The notes beneath the pieces are model-generated. The model had not been told where the DNA came from. It did not search any database and worked only from the letters and a program-made list of their open reading frames with translations. From Natroniella acetigena (GTDB lineage: Bacteria > Bacillota > Halanaerobiia > Halobacteroidales > Halobacteroidaceae): a stretch of DNA of 52,675 nucleotides. Where the stretch lies: the NCBI RefSeq assembly GCF_023227745.1, contig NZ_JALKBX010000012.1, positions 1-52,675 of the forward strand. The letters are read 5' to 3'. This document shows positions 33,490 through 41,596 of the stretch, in pieces. Position 1 is the first letter of the stretch, and each line of letters opens with the position of its first letter. Position numbers and translations under genes: made by a program.

Positions 33490-34053
33490 ATTCAAATACC
33501 ACAGCTTAATATCAGTAAGAACTTCGGACGGCTTGGAGTTAATAGAACCCCTGGTAACTTTGAGATGGATGCTAAGCTAGCAGACTTAAATATTGACTAT
33601 GGTACTAGGCAACCTTTTCAGGTGCTAGGTGATGTGAAGATGGATAATCCCTCTGTGATTGTGGAGATAGATCAGAGTAAGCCTTTAGAAGAGTTAGGGC
33701 GAAGGAGTTTAAATTCTCTGATCAATTTCTTAGAAAATGAGGCTAAGCAACAAGCCAGTCAAGCTATTGCCCAAAAAGCACGGGAGGGTGATCGGTTGGC
33801 CCGGATAGAGAATCCGAACAATACCATTGCAGAGGTTGCTAAGGATAATTCCTTTGATCAAAAGGAGACGACTATAGCTGCTGTTCCTGAGTCTGATCCG
33901 GAAATTAATGTTGAGGTAGAAAGGCCTAATATCGAGCTTAATCGAGCTAAGGTGGATCTTCAGCTTGATTTTGAGTATCCTAATATAGAGGCTGTCGGTG
34001 ATAAGTATGAGGTCTATTTGGCCCAGGAGCCTCAGTTGGATATTAGAATTTGA
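33490..34053 (+). CDS. yviE: DUF6470/YviE-like flagellar-region protein, probable ATT start
   Basis: 187 aa if started at ATT 33490, giving (M)QIPQLNISKNFGRLGVNRTPGNFE, the usual N-terminus of this family (short QIP strand repeats). The first ATG (33565) would remove 25 residues and has no ribosome-binding site; GGGGGG lies 6 nt before ATT 33490. The body has strand repeats (for example RPNIELNRAKVDLQLDFEYPNIEA) around a helical KQQASQAIAQKAREGDRLARI segment. Its place between flgL and fliW is that of yviE. Function unknown. Confidence 0.8.
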   Translation: MQIPQLNISKNFGRLGVNRTPGNFEMDAKLADLNIDYGTRQPFQVLGDVKMDNPSVIVEIDQSKPLEELGRRSLNSLINFLENEAKQQASQAIAQKAREGDRLARIENPNNTIAEVAKDNSFDQKETTIAAVPESDPEINVEVERPNIELNRAKVDLQLDFEYPNIEAVGDKYEVYLAQEPQLDIRI

Positions 34054-34064
34054 AGGGCATTTCA

Positions 34065-34480
34065 CCCGCGTTAACTTAAGATGATTTTTGGTGTTATAGG
34101 GGTTTGAAGTGGAGCTTTATTACAATATAATGTACAGTTGACAATGTACAATTTACAATTAAAGGTCAAAACCTTGAAAACCTAAGACCTCTGAAAAATC
34201 TATATATCTAAAGGTTAGATTGGTTTTGATCTTTAGGGTTCTAATTAGGTTTTAGGAAAATTTTGTTTGAGCTGAGCATAGATTATGCAATTAATTTAAT
34301 AGTAATTAATTTTAAATATTAGGTAGTAAGATTAGCTTAAAGTAAAGAGTTAGCTCGGTTAGCGAGTTTAATTTTCCTCTGGTTTTTTAGCTTTTTTTCC
34401 TGACTTTTTTTACAGTAAAAAAAGTTAGTCGAGGAAAGGCTGGTTTTTAGCCGCCTCGAAATTGATTTTAGGTTTTATGT
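34065..34480 (+). other. Family-B spacer element copy 2 (candidate structured RNA leader) upstream of fliW
   Basis: Blocks shared with copy 1: TTTTTGGTGTTATAGGGG, GAGCTTTATTACAAT, TTAGGTTTTAGGAAAATT, GAGCTGAGCATAGATT, GCGAGTTTAATTTTCCT. Hairpins CTGACTTTTTTT/AAAAAAAGTTAG (about 34411-34439) and TCGAGG/CCTCGA with GGCT/AGCC (about 34439-34468) keep pairing despite base changes. Between GAGCTTTATT and TTAGGTTTT it carries a heptamer hairpin (34125-34250) with a core CTATATATCTAAAGG near 34200. Confidence 0.6.
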
Positions 34481-34602
34481 TTTAAGATTGTAATTTTAAA
34501 AGTTACACTATATATCAATAAAAAGTAAGGTGATTAGAAAGTTATGTCTTAAGTTGACGCACATGAGAGAATAATTAAGAATATAAAGCAGGAGGTTATT
34601 AA

Positions 34603-35061
34603 ATGAAGATAGAAACTAAGTTATTTGGTGAGATTGACGTACAAGAAGATAAAATCATTACCTTTTCTGATCCAATTTTAGGTTTTGAGGATTATACTCA
34701 GTTTACAGTTATTGATAGCTTAGATGATGAGCTGTTTTATTGGTTGCAGTCTATTGAAGAGCCTGCTTTGTCCTTTATGATGATCAATCCATTAAACTTT
34801 GTAAAGGATTATCAGATTACTTTAACTGATAAATTTCAGGAAAAATTGGATATTGACCAAGATACTAAGAATGAAGATATAGTATTTTATACCTTTGTAG
34901 CAGCTGAAGATGAAACTAAACTTAGGACTAATTTAAAAGCACCGATTATTATCAATACTGAAAGCCGAAAAGGTGGTCAGCTTGTGTTGCAAAAGGACTA
35001 TCCAACCCGTTATTATCTATTCAATGAAGAAGAGACTGCAGCAAGAGTGATAGGAGGCTAA
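34603..35061 (+). CDS. fliW: Flagellar assembly factor FliW
   Basis: 152 aa, full FliW family length: KLFGEIDVQEDKIITFSDPILGFEDY, EPALSFMMINPLNFVKDY, DIVFYTFV, NLKAPIIINTESRKGGQLVLQ. FliW binds CsrA and frees flagellin mRNA when flagellin is low. AGGAGG ribosome-binding site; csrA begins two nt after its stop, so they are coupled. Confidence 0.95.
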   Translation: MKIETKLFGEIDVQEDKIITFSDPILGFEDYTQFTVIDSLDDELFYWLQSIEEPALSFMMINPLNFVKDYQITLTDKFQEKLDIDQDTKNEDIVFYTFVAAEDETKLRTNLKAPIIINTESRKGGQLVLQKDYPTRYYLFNEEETAARVIGG

Positions 35062-35063
35062 TA

Positions 35064-35299
35064 ATGCTAATCTTAACGCGGAAAGAAGATGAAGCAATCG
35101 TAGTAGATGATCAGATAAAGGTCAAGGTATTGGAAGTAAAGGGTGGTCGAGTCCAGCTAGGGATTGAAGCTCCTCGTTCTATTGCTATTCATCGTGAGGA
35201 AGTCTATCATAAGATTCAGGCTGAGAATAAAGAAGCAGCACAGATTAAGGGTGGCTTGGCGGCTGAGTTGTTGAAGAAGGCTAGGGAGCAGGTGAGAGA

Positions 35300-35303
<4 letters not shown>
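35064..35303 (+). CDS. csrA: Translational regulator CsrA
   Basis: 79 aa. MLILTRKEDEAIVVDDQIKVKVLEVKGGRVQLGIEAP is followed by IHREEVY, with the RNA-binding Arg in IHREE. CsrA represses hag translation and is antagonised by FliW. Its ribosome-binding site AGGAGG lies in the end of fliW. The TAG stop overlaps the first unit of a perfect heptamer array. Confidence 0.96.
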
Positions 35304-35403
<100 letters not shown>

Positions 35404-35444
35404 AGGTCAAACCCAATATAAAATTTAAAATTGATTTGAGCTAA

Positions 35445-35468
35445 TGACTGCCGTGGGGCAGTTTTTTG
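35445..35468 (+). terminator. Terminator of fliW-csrA
   Basis: ACTGCC-GTG-GGGCAGT followed by TTTTTT. Confidence 0.85.
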
Positions 35469-35797
35469 TTATGGGTGAGTGAGGTTAAAATCAGGAATTA
35501 GGAACTAGTGAAGTCAAGTTCATAATTGGTGTGTGTTGTTTGGATAAAATTCAAAAGCCCTTCGTGAAAATCGTAAAAACCACATCCACTCTTCGTAATA
35601 AAAAGTATTTTTTTATTGATATAATTTTATAGCTTAGCCTACAAAAAGTTGGCGATATCTATAGAAAATAGCTTTTAATATATGCTAAAATGGTCTATAA
35701 TAATAATAAGAGAATTTAGATATACTTATAGTGCTAGTATATTAATAATATATATTAAAGTTTAATAAGAATAACTTTATAGAAGGGAGGAAAATAA
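35469..35797. other. Spacer between csrA terminator and the 35.8-kb island
   Basis: Contains a partial dispersed element at 35557-35589 (AGCCCTTCGTGAAAATCGT then ACCACATCCAC), then about 180 bp of AT-rich sequence with TATAAT-like and TAATAATA runs but no convincing paired -35. The island's ribosome-binding site GAAGGGAGG closes it. Confidence 0.5.
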
Positions 35798-36580
35798 ATG
35801 GATAAAGATAATTTTTTAGAAGAGTTTAAGAATAGATTAAAGAGAAAATGTTTAAAAGATAAATACATTATGAACGATGAGTATGAAGAAAAACTCCACA
35901 ATAATATTTCAATAATTTTTAATTATAAATTTAATCAATCAAATGAAGGTGAGTTGGATTATAAGATTGAATTTTATAATGAGTTATCTTCATTTATAAT
36001 AAAAGACTTCGCTTTATATATTATTTATGTAATAAACAAATATATTTCTAATAAATATGAGATAAATGATTTTGAAATGAAGAAAAGAAATAGGATTAAG
36101 TCAATTGAACAGTTTCGTTCTAAAATTGAGAATATAAATCCAGAAGATGAGAAAATGATAGAGTGGGTTTATTTAAAACTTATGAAGGAAACTAAATTTA
36201 TGGAAAGAACTATAATAGCTAAAAATATTGAAGATTTTTTAAGAATAGAAAAGATAGTTTCTAATACTAAAAGAAGAATAGATGAATTAGATTTGATTAA
36301 GGAACATAAAAATAGGATTGAGATTATCCAAAATTTTTATAATTGCAAAGATAAGCTTTTGAAAAATAACTTTATTGGTCATAAAAATAAATTAATAAAA
36401 TATGCTCAGGAAAATGATTGGAAAGTTAGAAATGAAGAAATACAAGCTAAATTTAATTATCAAGTTGATGATATTCCATTAACTGAAACAAGAACAATTA
36501 AACCTAGAAAAAAATCTAATCAAAATATTAAGGTTAAAAAATGTGCTTTGATTTCGAAAAAGGAGGGAGAAAATGGATAG
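35798..36580 (+). CDS. Hypothetical, mostly helical Lys/Glu-rich protein (SecB-like/nuclease island)
   Basis: 260 aa, not recognised. Predicted mainly alpha-helical with coiled-coil character (MKKRNRIKSIEQFRSKIENI, NTKRRIDELDLIKEHKNRIE) and a basic C-terminus (TRTIKPRKKSNQNIKVKKC). No signal peptide or membrane span. GGGAGG ribosome-binding site. It overlaps the SecB-like gene by 8 bp, so the genes form an operon. Lower GC and Asn/Ile/Lys-rich codon use than neighbours suggest acquired DNA. Confidence 0.75.
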   Translation: MDKDNFLEEFKNRLKRKCLKDKYIMNDEYEEKLHNNISIIFNYKFNQSNEGELDYKIEFYNELSSFIIKDFALYIIYVINKYISNKYEINDFEMKKRNRIKSIEQFRSKIENINPEDEKMIEWVYLKLMKETKFMERTIIAKNIEDFLRIEKIVSNTKRRIDELDLIKEHKNRIEIIQNFYNCKDKLLKNNFIGHKNKLIKYAQENDWKVRNEEIQAKFNYQVDDIPLTETRTIKPRKKSNQNIKVKKCALISKKEGENG

Positions 36581-36959
36581 TAATGTATTACAGATGACAG
36601 ATATATTTCTAGAGGAGCTAAATGTAGAAAAAATGAATTTAGAAACTCCAATAGAAGAAGATCAATCTCTAGAAATATCGGGAGAAATGATGTATTCTGA
36701 AGAAGATGAAGATTATTTTAGATATATATTGGAAGTTATTTTTATACAAAGAAAGAAAGTTAAAATTTCCTTGGTCTATGATACTTATTTTATCTTAGAA
36801 AATTTTGATGAAAAAAAGGTGGATAGTAATTATTTAGCAAGTGAATTTAATAAGTATGTTTGGCCTTACTTAATACAGGAGATTGATAATATAACTTCTA
36901 AAATGTCTATTAATAGAATAAAACTCCCATCCTATGGGGTGATAATGAATGACAGATAG
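36573..36959 (+). CDS. SecB-like chaperone-fold protein
   Basis: 128 aa. The succession VIFIQRKKVKISLVYDTYFILENF ... EFNKYVWPYLIQEIDNITSKMSINRIKLPSYG resembles the SecB fold: a beta-sheet followed by the 'PYL-x-E-I-x-x-L' helix and 'PPx-LP' tail. SecB-like proteins encoded beside toxins act as chaperones of toxin-antitoxin-chaperone and phage-defence systems. Preceded by AAGGAGGG; overlaps both neighbours by about 10 bp. Assignment is by pattern reading only. Confidence 0.55.
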   Translation: MDSNVLQMTDIFLEELNVEKMNLETPIEEDQSLEISGEMMYSEEDEDYFRYILEVIFIQRKKVKISLVYDTYFILENFDEKKVDSNYLASEFNKYVWPYLIQEIDNITSKMSINRIKLPSYGVIMNDR

Positions 36960-37713
36960 TATCAATAATTTTTCTCCTATTAAAATTTTAGATCCACAAA
37001 ATCAATCACGATTTAGATATATTAATAATGAAAAGGTAGTGAAGTTAACCGCTTTTTTATATAAAAACCCAAATTATTTAGTGTATGCAGGTGAGATAAT
37101 ATATGAGATTACATGTGTAAAAGACTTATATAAGTCAGATATACTTGCAGATTATTATCAAGAAAATTTTGCTTCTAATATAGCTGAAGAAGAATAAGTT
37201 AAAAATGATAAATTTATTAATTTGATTATCTCTTTTTATTCCCTTGATACTGATACAGTTGATTTTGGGAAATTTAGAGGAGCAATATTGGAGCGATTGA
37301 CATTATTATTTATTTTAGAAAGATATTCATCTTCTGAGAGTATATATCTTCCTATTAGAGAAGAAGAGTTGTTTGAGAATTGTAGTTTAAATATGGATTG
37401 TAAAGTTGAAATTTCAAGTGTAAATTGGACGAGCCGTGATCCGATAGATGTTGTAGCTTGGGATCAAAGAGATTCAACAGGTGAAGGATATGAATGTAAA
37501 ATAAAAATTAATAGTTTAAAAGAGTCAGATGAAGATATTTTATTTAATCTTTGGAAACATTCTAATTCTAATCGATTTATTGAAAAATTTAATGTAGGAA
37601 TAGTTACTTTTTCAACTAAAGAAATTATAGATTTTTTAGATATATCAATTGACAATGTTAATATTTATGGTAGAAATAATATTGATAAATTAAGGGAGTT
37701 TAATGTTAGTTAG
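36949..37713 (+). pseudogene. Interrupted PD-(D/E)XK-like nuclease gene (in-frame TAA at 37195)
   Basis: Two open stretches in the same frame, 36949-37194 (82 aa) and 37198-37713, are separated only by TAA at 37195-37197, with no frameshift. The second part has no ribosome-binding site or ATG, so a single roughly 254-aa gene with a nonsense codon (or a sequencing error) is likely. The C-terminal half carries DPIDVVAWDQRDSTGEGYECKIK, an Asp...Glu-x-Lys pattern of PD-(D/E)XK nucleases. Overlaps the SecB-like gene. If intact in relatives it would be the effector or antitoxin partner of the island. Confidence 0.55.
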
Positions 37714-37797
37714 ATTAAAGAGAGGAAGCAGGAGTCAGGAATTAATAAAACCTAAAGTTTGAAATCTTAAGAGATAGTTAAGTAAATGGTTGAAAGA

Positions 37798-37842
37798 TAA
37801 AAATAGCCGTTCAGCACTTTATGCTGGCGGCTATTTTTATCT
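37798..37842. terminator. Strong bidirectional terminator closing the island
   Basis: AAAAATAGCCG pairs perfectly with CGGCTATTTTT, with an inner AGCA/TGCT stem. Confidence 0.92.
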
Positions 37843-37960
37843 TTATTTTCTATTTTTTACTTGAGATGTTTAGAAATTGATAACAGGAGTTAAAAAAGAT
37901 ATAATATAGTTGATTCCTAGTTGTTCTATATTTTATGCTTAAATTGGAGGCTTTAACAAT

Positions 37961-38164
37961 ATGAAAAAGCTTGACTCGATTAAATCTTATAAAAGAAGGC
38001 TGAATAGATTAGAAAATAAATTAAGGTCAATGCGAGCACTGGCTACTAAAATTAAAGATAATGATTATCTTAATCAAGTTCAAAAAGAAAAGATCAAACA
38101 GGATTTTAAATCTCTAAAAGAGAAAGTTAAAGTAATAGAAAAGGAATTGAAGAAGGAGGAATGA
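37961..38164 (+). CDS. Small basic coiled-coil protein
   Basis: 67 aa, Lys/Glu/Leu-rich, predicted two-helix coiled coil (RRLNRLENKLRSMRALATKIK, QVQKEKIKQDFKSLKEKVKV). Ribosome-binding site GGAGG lies about 11 nt before the ATG. Stands alone between the island terminator and the flagellin gene. No family recognised. Confidence 0.55.
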   Translation: MKKLDSIKSYKRRLNRLENKLRSMRALATKIKDNDYLNQVQKEKIKQDFKSLKEKVKVIEKELKKEE

Positions 38165-38281
38165 CTAGAATTAATTTCAAATTTGATCTATAAATAGAGC
38201 AAGAAGAGGATATAAGCAAGAAATAAAGAGTTAAGTTGATTTAATTGTCTTAAATAGTCTTATTAAGTGATTGGATCTCTT

Positions 38282-38307
38282 TAAAGATTTTAAGGTATCC
38301 ACGATAA
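38282..38307 (+). promoter_or_regulatory. Candidate sigma-28 (SigD) promoter of hag
   Basis: TAAA (38282-38285), 14-bp spacer, CACGATAA (38300-38307), against the consensus TAAA-N15-GCCGATAT. It implies a leader of about 215 nt. Confidence 0.5.
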
Positions 38308-38487
38308 TAAGTATAGAGTTGATAAAAATAGTTATCTAATCTGCTTTATCTAGAGTTCCGGCCGGATCTAGGTAGCAGTAGGTTAGCTATAAGCTATCAG
38401 ATATCAGGCATCAGTAAATTCAGTTGACTTTGAACTTCAAGATTTTGATCTTAGCTGAAGACTGAAAGCTGAAGACTGAAAGCTAAA

Positions 38488-38523
38488 TGAAGGCAAGGAT
38501 GCCTTCACAAAAAATCAAGGAGG
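38488..38523 (+). promoter_or_regulatory. CsrA-binding hairpin plus ribosome-binding site of hag
   Basis: TGAAGGCA (38488-38495) and TGCCTTCA (38500-38507) form a perfect 8-bp stem presenting AGGA; the site reads CAAGGATG, matching the CsrA consensus core CARGGAUG. A second GGA site, CAAGGAGGATG, is the Shine-Dalgarno itself (38516-38526). The two-site layout matches B. subtilis hag; fliW and csrA lie about 3 kb upstream. Confidence 0.8.
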
Positions 38524-38532
38524 ATGATAAAA

Positions 38533-39999
38533 GTGAGAATTCAAAACAATATTAGTGCAATGAATGCACTGCGAAACTTAGGTACAACTGGTAGAAATAT
38601 GGATGAGTCAATGGAGAAGTTATCTTCAGGATTTAGAATTAACAGAGCTGCTGATGATGCAGCAGGACTAGCGATTTCTGAGAAGATGAGAGCACAGATC
38701 GGTGGTTTAGAGCAGGCAAGTAGTAATGCTCAAGATGGTATTTCTTTAATTCAGACTGCTGAGGGTGCTCTAGATGAGACTCATGGTATGTTAGGTAGAA
38801 TGAGAGATCTAGCTGTACAGTCTGCTAACGCATCTAATCAAGATGTTGATAGAGGACAGTTGCAGTTAGAGGTTAATGAATTGCAAGAGCAGATTACTGA
38901 TATTGCTGAGCAGACTACATTTAATGATATGGAGATTTTAAATGGTAAGTTTGGAGCTCAGGCGACAGAAGAATCTTTAACTACTGGTCCTACTGAACTA
39001 CAGGTTGGTGGGGACGCGGACGATGTGATTGAAGTTACTAATAACTCTGATGCAGAATACCAAATTAGCTTAGATGCTGATAATAGTGCTGACACTGAGT
39101 CTACAATAACAATTGAGAGATTAGATGAGGATGGAAATGTTGATGAGACTTTAGTAGATGGACAAGGATTAGGTGATGATACTGGTGAGAATTATGCTGA
39201 AATAGATGATGTTGTTACTGCAATTAATGACGCAGGGATAGAAGGATTAAGTGCTGAATTAGGTGAAGATGTTACCGGAACTGATGACGCTTCAAATGAT
39301 TTAACTGATGAAGCTATTGGCATATCTAATCTAGGTGCAGATATTGAATATGAAGGTGAAGATGATATTGACGTGCAAGTGTCTGGTAATGAATTGCAAG
39401 TCGATTATGGTGAGGGAGACGGTTTTGAAACTGTAGAAGATTTAGGTGAAGATTATACTGTAGAAGATTTAGTGAATGCTCTTGATGGTATGGATGATAT
39501 AAGTGCTAGTGTTCCTGCTGAAGTTGATGGAGATGCTGAACCTGGTGATACTTTAGAAGCTGTTACTCTTGAAGGTATAGATATAGATCAAGCTACTAGC
39601 TTCCACATTGGTGCTGGTGCAGATCATGATTTAGATACATCAATTGGAGATATGCGTGCTGACCAATTAGGTCTTGGAGAAGGCGAGATGGTTTCTGATA
39701 TTGATATCTCTGATGAAGAAGGAGCAACAGAGGCGATAAACATTTTAGATGAAGCTATTAATGATGTTTCTGAGCAGCGTGCTGAGCTTGGTGCGGTTCA
39801 GAATAGATTAGAGCATACTATGGATAACTTAGATACAACTAGAGAGAACTTACAAGCTGCTGAGTCTAGAATTAGAGATACTGACATGGCTGCTGAAATG
39901 GCAGAAATGACTAAGAACCAAGTTCTTTCTCAAGCAGGTACTGCTATGTTAGCTCAGGCTAATATGGAATCTCAAAATGTTCTTCAAGTTCTTGGATAA
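38533..39999 (+). CDS. hag: Flagellin
   Basis: 488 aa from GTG 38533, nine nt after AAGGAGG, giving the classical MRIQNNISAMNALR start; an ATG at 38524 abuts the ribosome-binding site. N-terminal D0/D1 (KLSSGFRINRAADDAAGLAI, NAQDGISLIQTAEGAL) and C-terminal D1/D0 (ENLQAAESRIRDTDMAAEMA, AGTAMLAQANMESQNVLQVLG) flank a central domain of about 250 residues that is extremely acidic (Asp/Glu with few Lys/Arg), as expected for a filament exposed to brine. Exported and polymerised beneath the FliD cap; translation probably CsrA-controlled. Confidence 0.96.
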   Translation: MRIQNNISAMNALRNLGTTGRNMDESMEKLSSGFRINRAADDAAGLAISEKMRAQIGGLEQASSNAQDGISLIQTAEGALDETHGMLGRMRDLAVQSANASNQDVDRGQLQLEVNELQEQITDIAEQTTFNDMEILNGKFGAQATEESLTTGPTELQVGGDADDVIEVTNNSDAEYQISLDADNSADTESTITIERLDEDGNVDETLVDGQGLGDDTGENYAEIDDVVTAINDAGIEGLSAELGEDVTGTDDASNDLTDEAIGISNLGADIEYEGEDDIDVQVSGNELQVDYGEGDGFETVEDLGEDYTVEDLVNALDGMDDISASVPAEVDGDAEPGDTLEAVTLEGIDIDQATSFHIGAGADHDLDTSIGDMRADQLGLGEGEMVSDIDISDEEGATEAINILDEAINDVSEQRAELGAVQNRLEHTMDNLDTTRENLQAAESRIRDTDMAAEMAEMTKNQVLSQAGTAMLAQANMESQNVLQVLG

Positions 40000-40441
40000 T
40001 TTAGTGATTAGCTAAAAACCAGGAATAAGGAATTAGGAACTAGGAATTAGTAAAATCCTAAATTCAAAACCTGGATTATAAACTGAAGAGTGAAGGTTTA
40101 AAGAGCCGACCGGCATTTTCTGTCGGTGGGCTCTTTTCCGTTATTAGGAACAAGGAACTAGCTAAAAACAAGGAATCAGGAACTAGGAATTAGGAATTAG
40201 TAGAGTAAAAAACAAGGAATCAGGAACTAGGAATTAGGAGTCAGGAACAAGGAACTAGGAATTAGGAAAATCAAAATCTTAGAGCTAAAAATTCGGGTTT
40301 TTGATTTTGAATTTAGTTTATATGTTTTATGATCTTGAAGTTAACTGACTCCTGATTCCCGACTCCTGATTCCTAAGTATAGTATATAACAAACCCTTCT
40401 GGTAACAATAAAGAGTAAAATTTTAATCGGGAGGGTTAATA
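40000..40441. repeat. 442-bp hag-four-helix-bundle spacer: AGGAATT/CTGATTC heptamers and terminator
   Basis: Left arms 40017-40050 and 40141-40268 (AGGAATT / AGGAACT / AGGAATC / AGGAGTC units) and right arm 40345-40378 (CTGACTC / CTGATTC / CCGACTC units). The hag terminator sits between the two left arms. A TATATAAC box and a short CCCTTCTGG segment precede the next gene. Confidence 0.75.
40101..40138 (+). terminator. Terminator of hag
   Basis: GAGCC-GACCGGCA pairs with TGTCGGT-GGGCTC, then TTTTCC. Confidence 0.85.
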
Positions 40442-40789
40442 TTGGAAACTGTTGAAGATTTAAAAGTGTTTAAGAAGTCTCATTCTTTGGTTGTAGAGTT
40501 GTATAAAACAACAACTGACTTTCCCAAGGAAGAAAAGTATGGATTGGTGTCGCAGATAAGAAGAGCTGCTTCTTCTATTAATGCTAATTTAATGGAAGGT
40601 AGTCATAGAAGGACTATGGGAGAATACAAGCAATTTATTGGGATAGCAAGAGGTTCGATTGGTGAGTTGAAATATCATATCTTATTAGCTAAAGATTTAG
40701 ATTATATTAGTAAAGATAATTATTTTAAATTTAGAGAACAGATTCAAGAAGTTAGTAGAATGTTAACTGGACTTTTGAATTCATTGTAA
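40442..40789 (+). CDS. Four-helix-bundle protein (23S rRNA intervening-sequence type)
   Basis: 115 aa, probable TTG start six nt after CGGGAGGG. Family pattern: VEDLKVFKKSHSLVVELYKTT, FPKEEKYGLVSQIRRAASSI, NLMEGSHRRTMGEYKQFIGIARGSIGEL. Such proteins form pentameric bundles and occur inside rRNA intervening sequences or beside retroelements; here it stands between hag and fliS, flanked on both sides by heptamer arrays. Role unknown. Confidence 0.88.
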   Translation: METVEDLKVFKKSHSLVVELYKTTTDFPKEEKYGLVSQIRRAASSINANLMEGSHRRTMGEYKQFIGIARGSIGELKYHILLAKDLDYISKDNYFKFREQIQEVSRMLTGLLNSL

Positions 40790-41137
40790 TTAATAGGAAT
40801 TAGCTGAAAACAAGGAATCAGGAACAAGGAACTAGGAATTAGGAATTAGCATTAAAAGCAAGGAGTTAGGAGCTAGGAATAAGGAATTAGCATTAAAAGC
40901 AAGGAGTTAGGAGCTAGGAATAAGGAATTAGGAAAGTCAAAATGTTTGGTTAGATATAACAATGGAACTTGAATCTGAACTTGATTATGAATTTAACTAG
41001 TTCCAAGTTCCCAGTTCCTAGTTCCTCTTTTAAACTTAACTGATTCCCGATTCCTGACTCCTGTTTCCTAAATGGTTTGGGTTCAACTGATTCCTGACTC
41101 CCGACTCCTGATTCCTATAAACAAAGGAGGTAATATC
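40790..41137. repeat. 348-bp spacer before fliS: heptamer arrays with a 41-bp tandem duplication
   Basis: Left array 40793-40935 of AGGAATC / AGGAACA / AGGAGTT units, including a 41-bp block repeated directly (40849-40889 and 40890-40930). Right arrays 40997-41025 (GTTCCAA / GTTCCCA / GTTCCTA) and 41040-41118 (CTGATTC / CTGACTC units) precede the fliS ribosome-binding site. The two arms are complementary over about 80 bp. Confidence 0.85.
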
Positions 41138-41596
41138 ATGTCAAACAACCCTTACCAAAAGTATAAGAATGCTCAGTATGAAACGGCTAGTCAAGAAAAG
41201 CTTGTAATTATGCTCTATAATGGAGCGATTAAATTTGCTAAGCAGGCTAAGGCAGAGATAGATAATAAGGATTTTATGGCTGTTAATGAAAAGTTGAAAC
41301 GTGCTCAGGCTGCTATCATGGAGTTGATGACTTCACTCGATATGGATCGCGGTGGCGAGGTAGCGGAGAATTTATATAGTCTCTATGATTATATGTATAG
41401 TCGGTTGATCCGGGCCAACGTCAAGAAAGACCCAGCTATTATTGATGAGGTAGTCGATTTATTGACTGAGTTGAAGGATGGTTGGTCTGAAGCAATTAAA
41501 GAGGTTAAGCAGAAGAAGATGTCGGCTAAGGGTAAAGTATCTAAGCCACAGCAGAATATGCAAAAGAGAAGTGGAGCGATAAATATTGAAGGCTAA
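41138..41596 (+). CDS. fliS: Flagellar export chaperone FliS
   Basis: 152 aa from ATG 41138, seven nt after AAAGGAGG; the longer frame from 41072 runs through the heptamer array. FliS landmarks: NPYQKYKNAQYETASQEKLVIMLYNGAIKFAKQA, LMTSLDMDRGGEVAENLYSLYDYMYSRL. The C-terminal 25 residues are basic and variable. FliS binds the flagellin C-terminus. Its last 11 bp overlap the next gene. Confidence 0.95.
   Translation: MSNNPYQKYKNAQYETASQEKLVIMLYNGAIKFAKQAKAEIDNKDFMAVNEKLKRAQAAIMELMTSLDMDRGGEVAENLYSLYDYMYSRLIRANVKKDPAIIDEVVDLLTELKDGWSEAIKEVKQKKMSAKGKVSKPQQNMQKRSGAINIEG

Larger units (their letters stand above)
38165..38532. promoter_or_regulatory. Flagellin leader region
   Basis: Holds a sigma-28-like promoter (38282-38307), a perfect TCCGGCCGGA palindrome within CTAGA...TCTAG (about 38349-38372), a left heptamer arm 38377-38415 (AGCTATA / AGCTATC / AGATATC units), a right arm 38450-38487 (AGCTGAA / GACTGAA units), then a CsrA-type hairpin and the ribosome-binding site. 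Confidence 0.65.
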
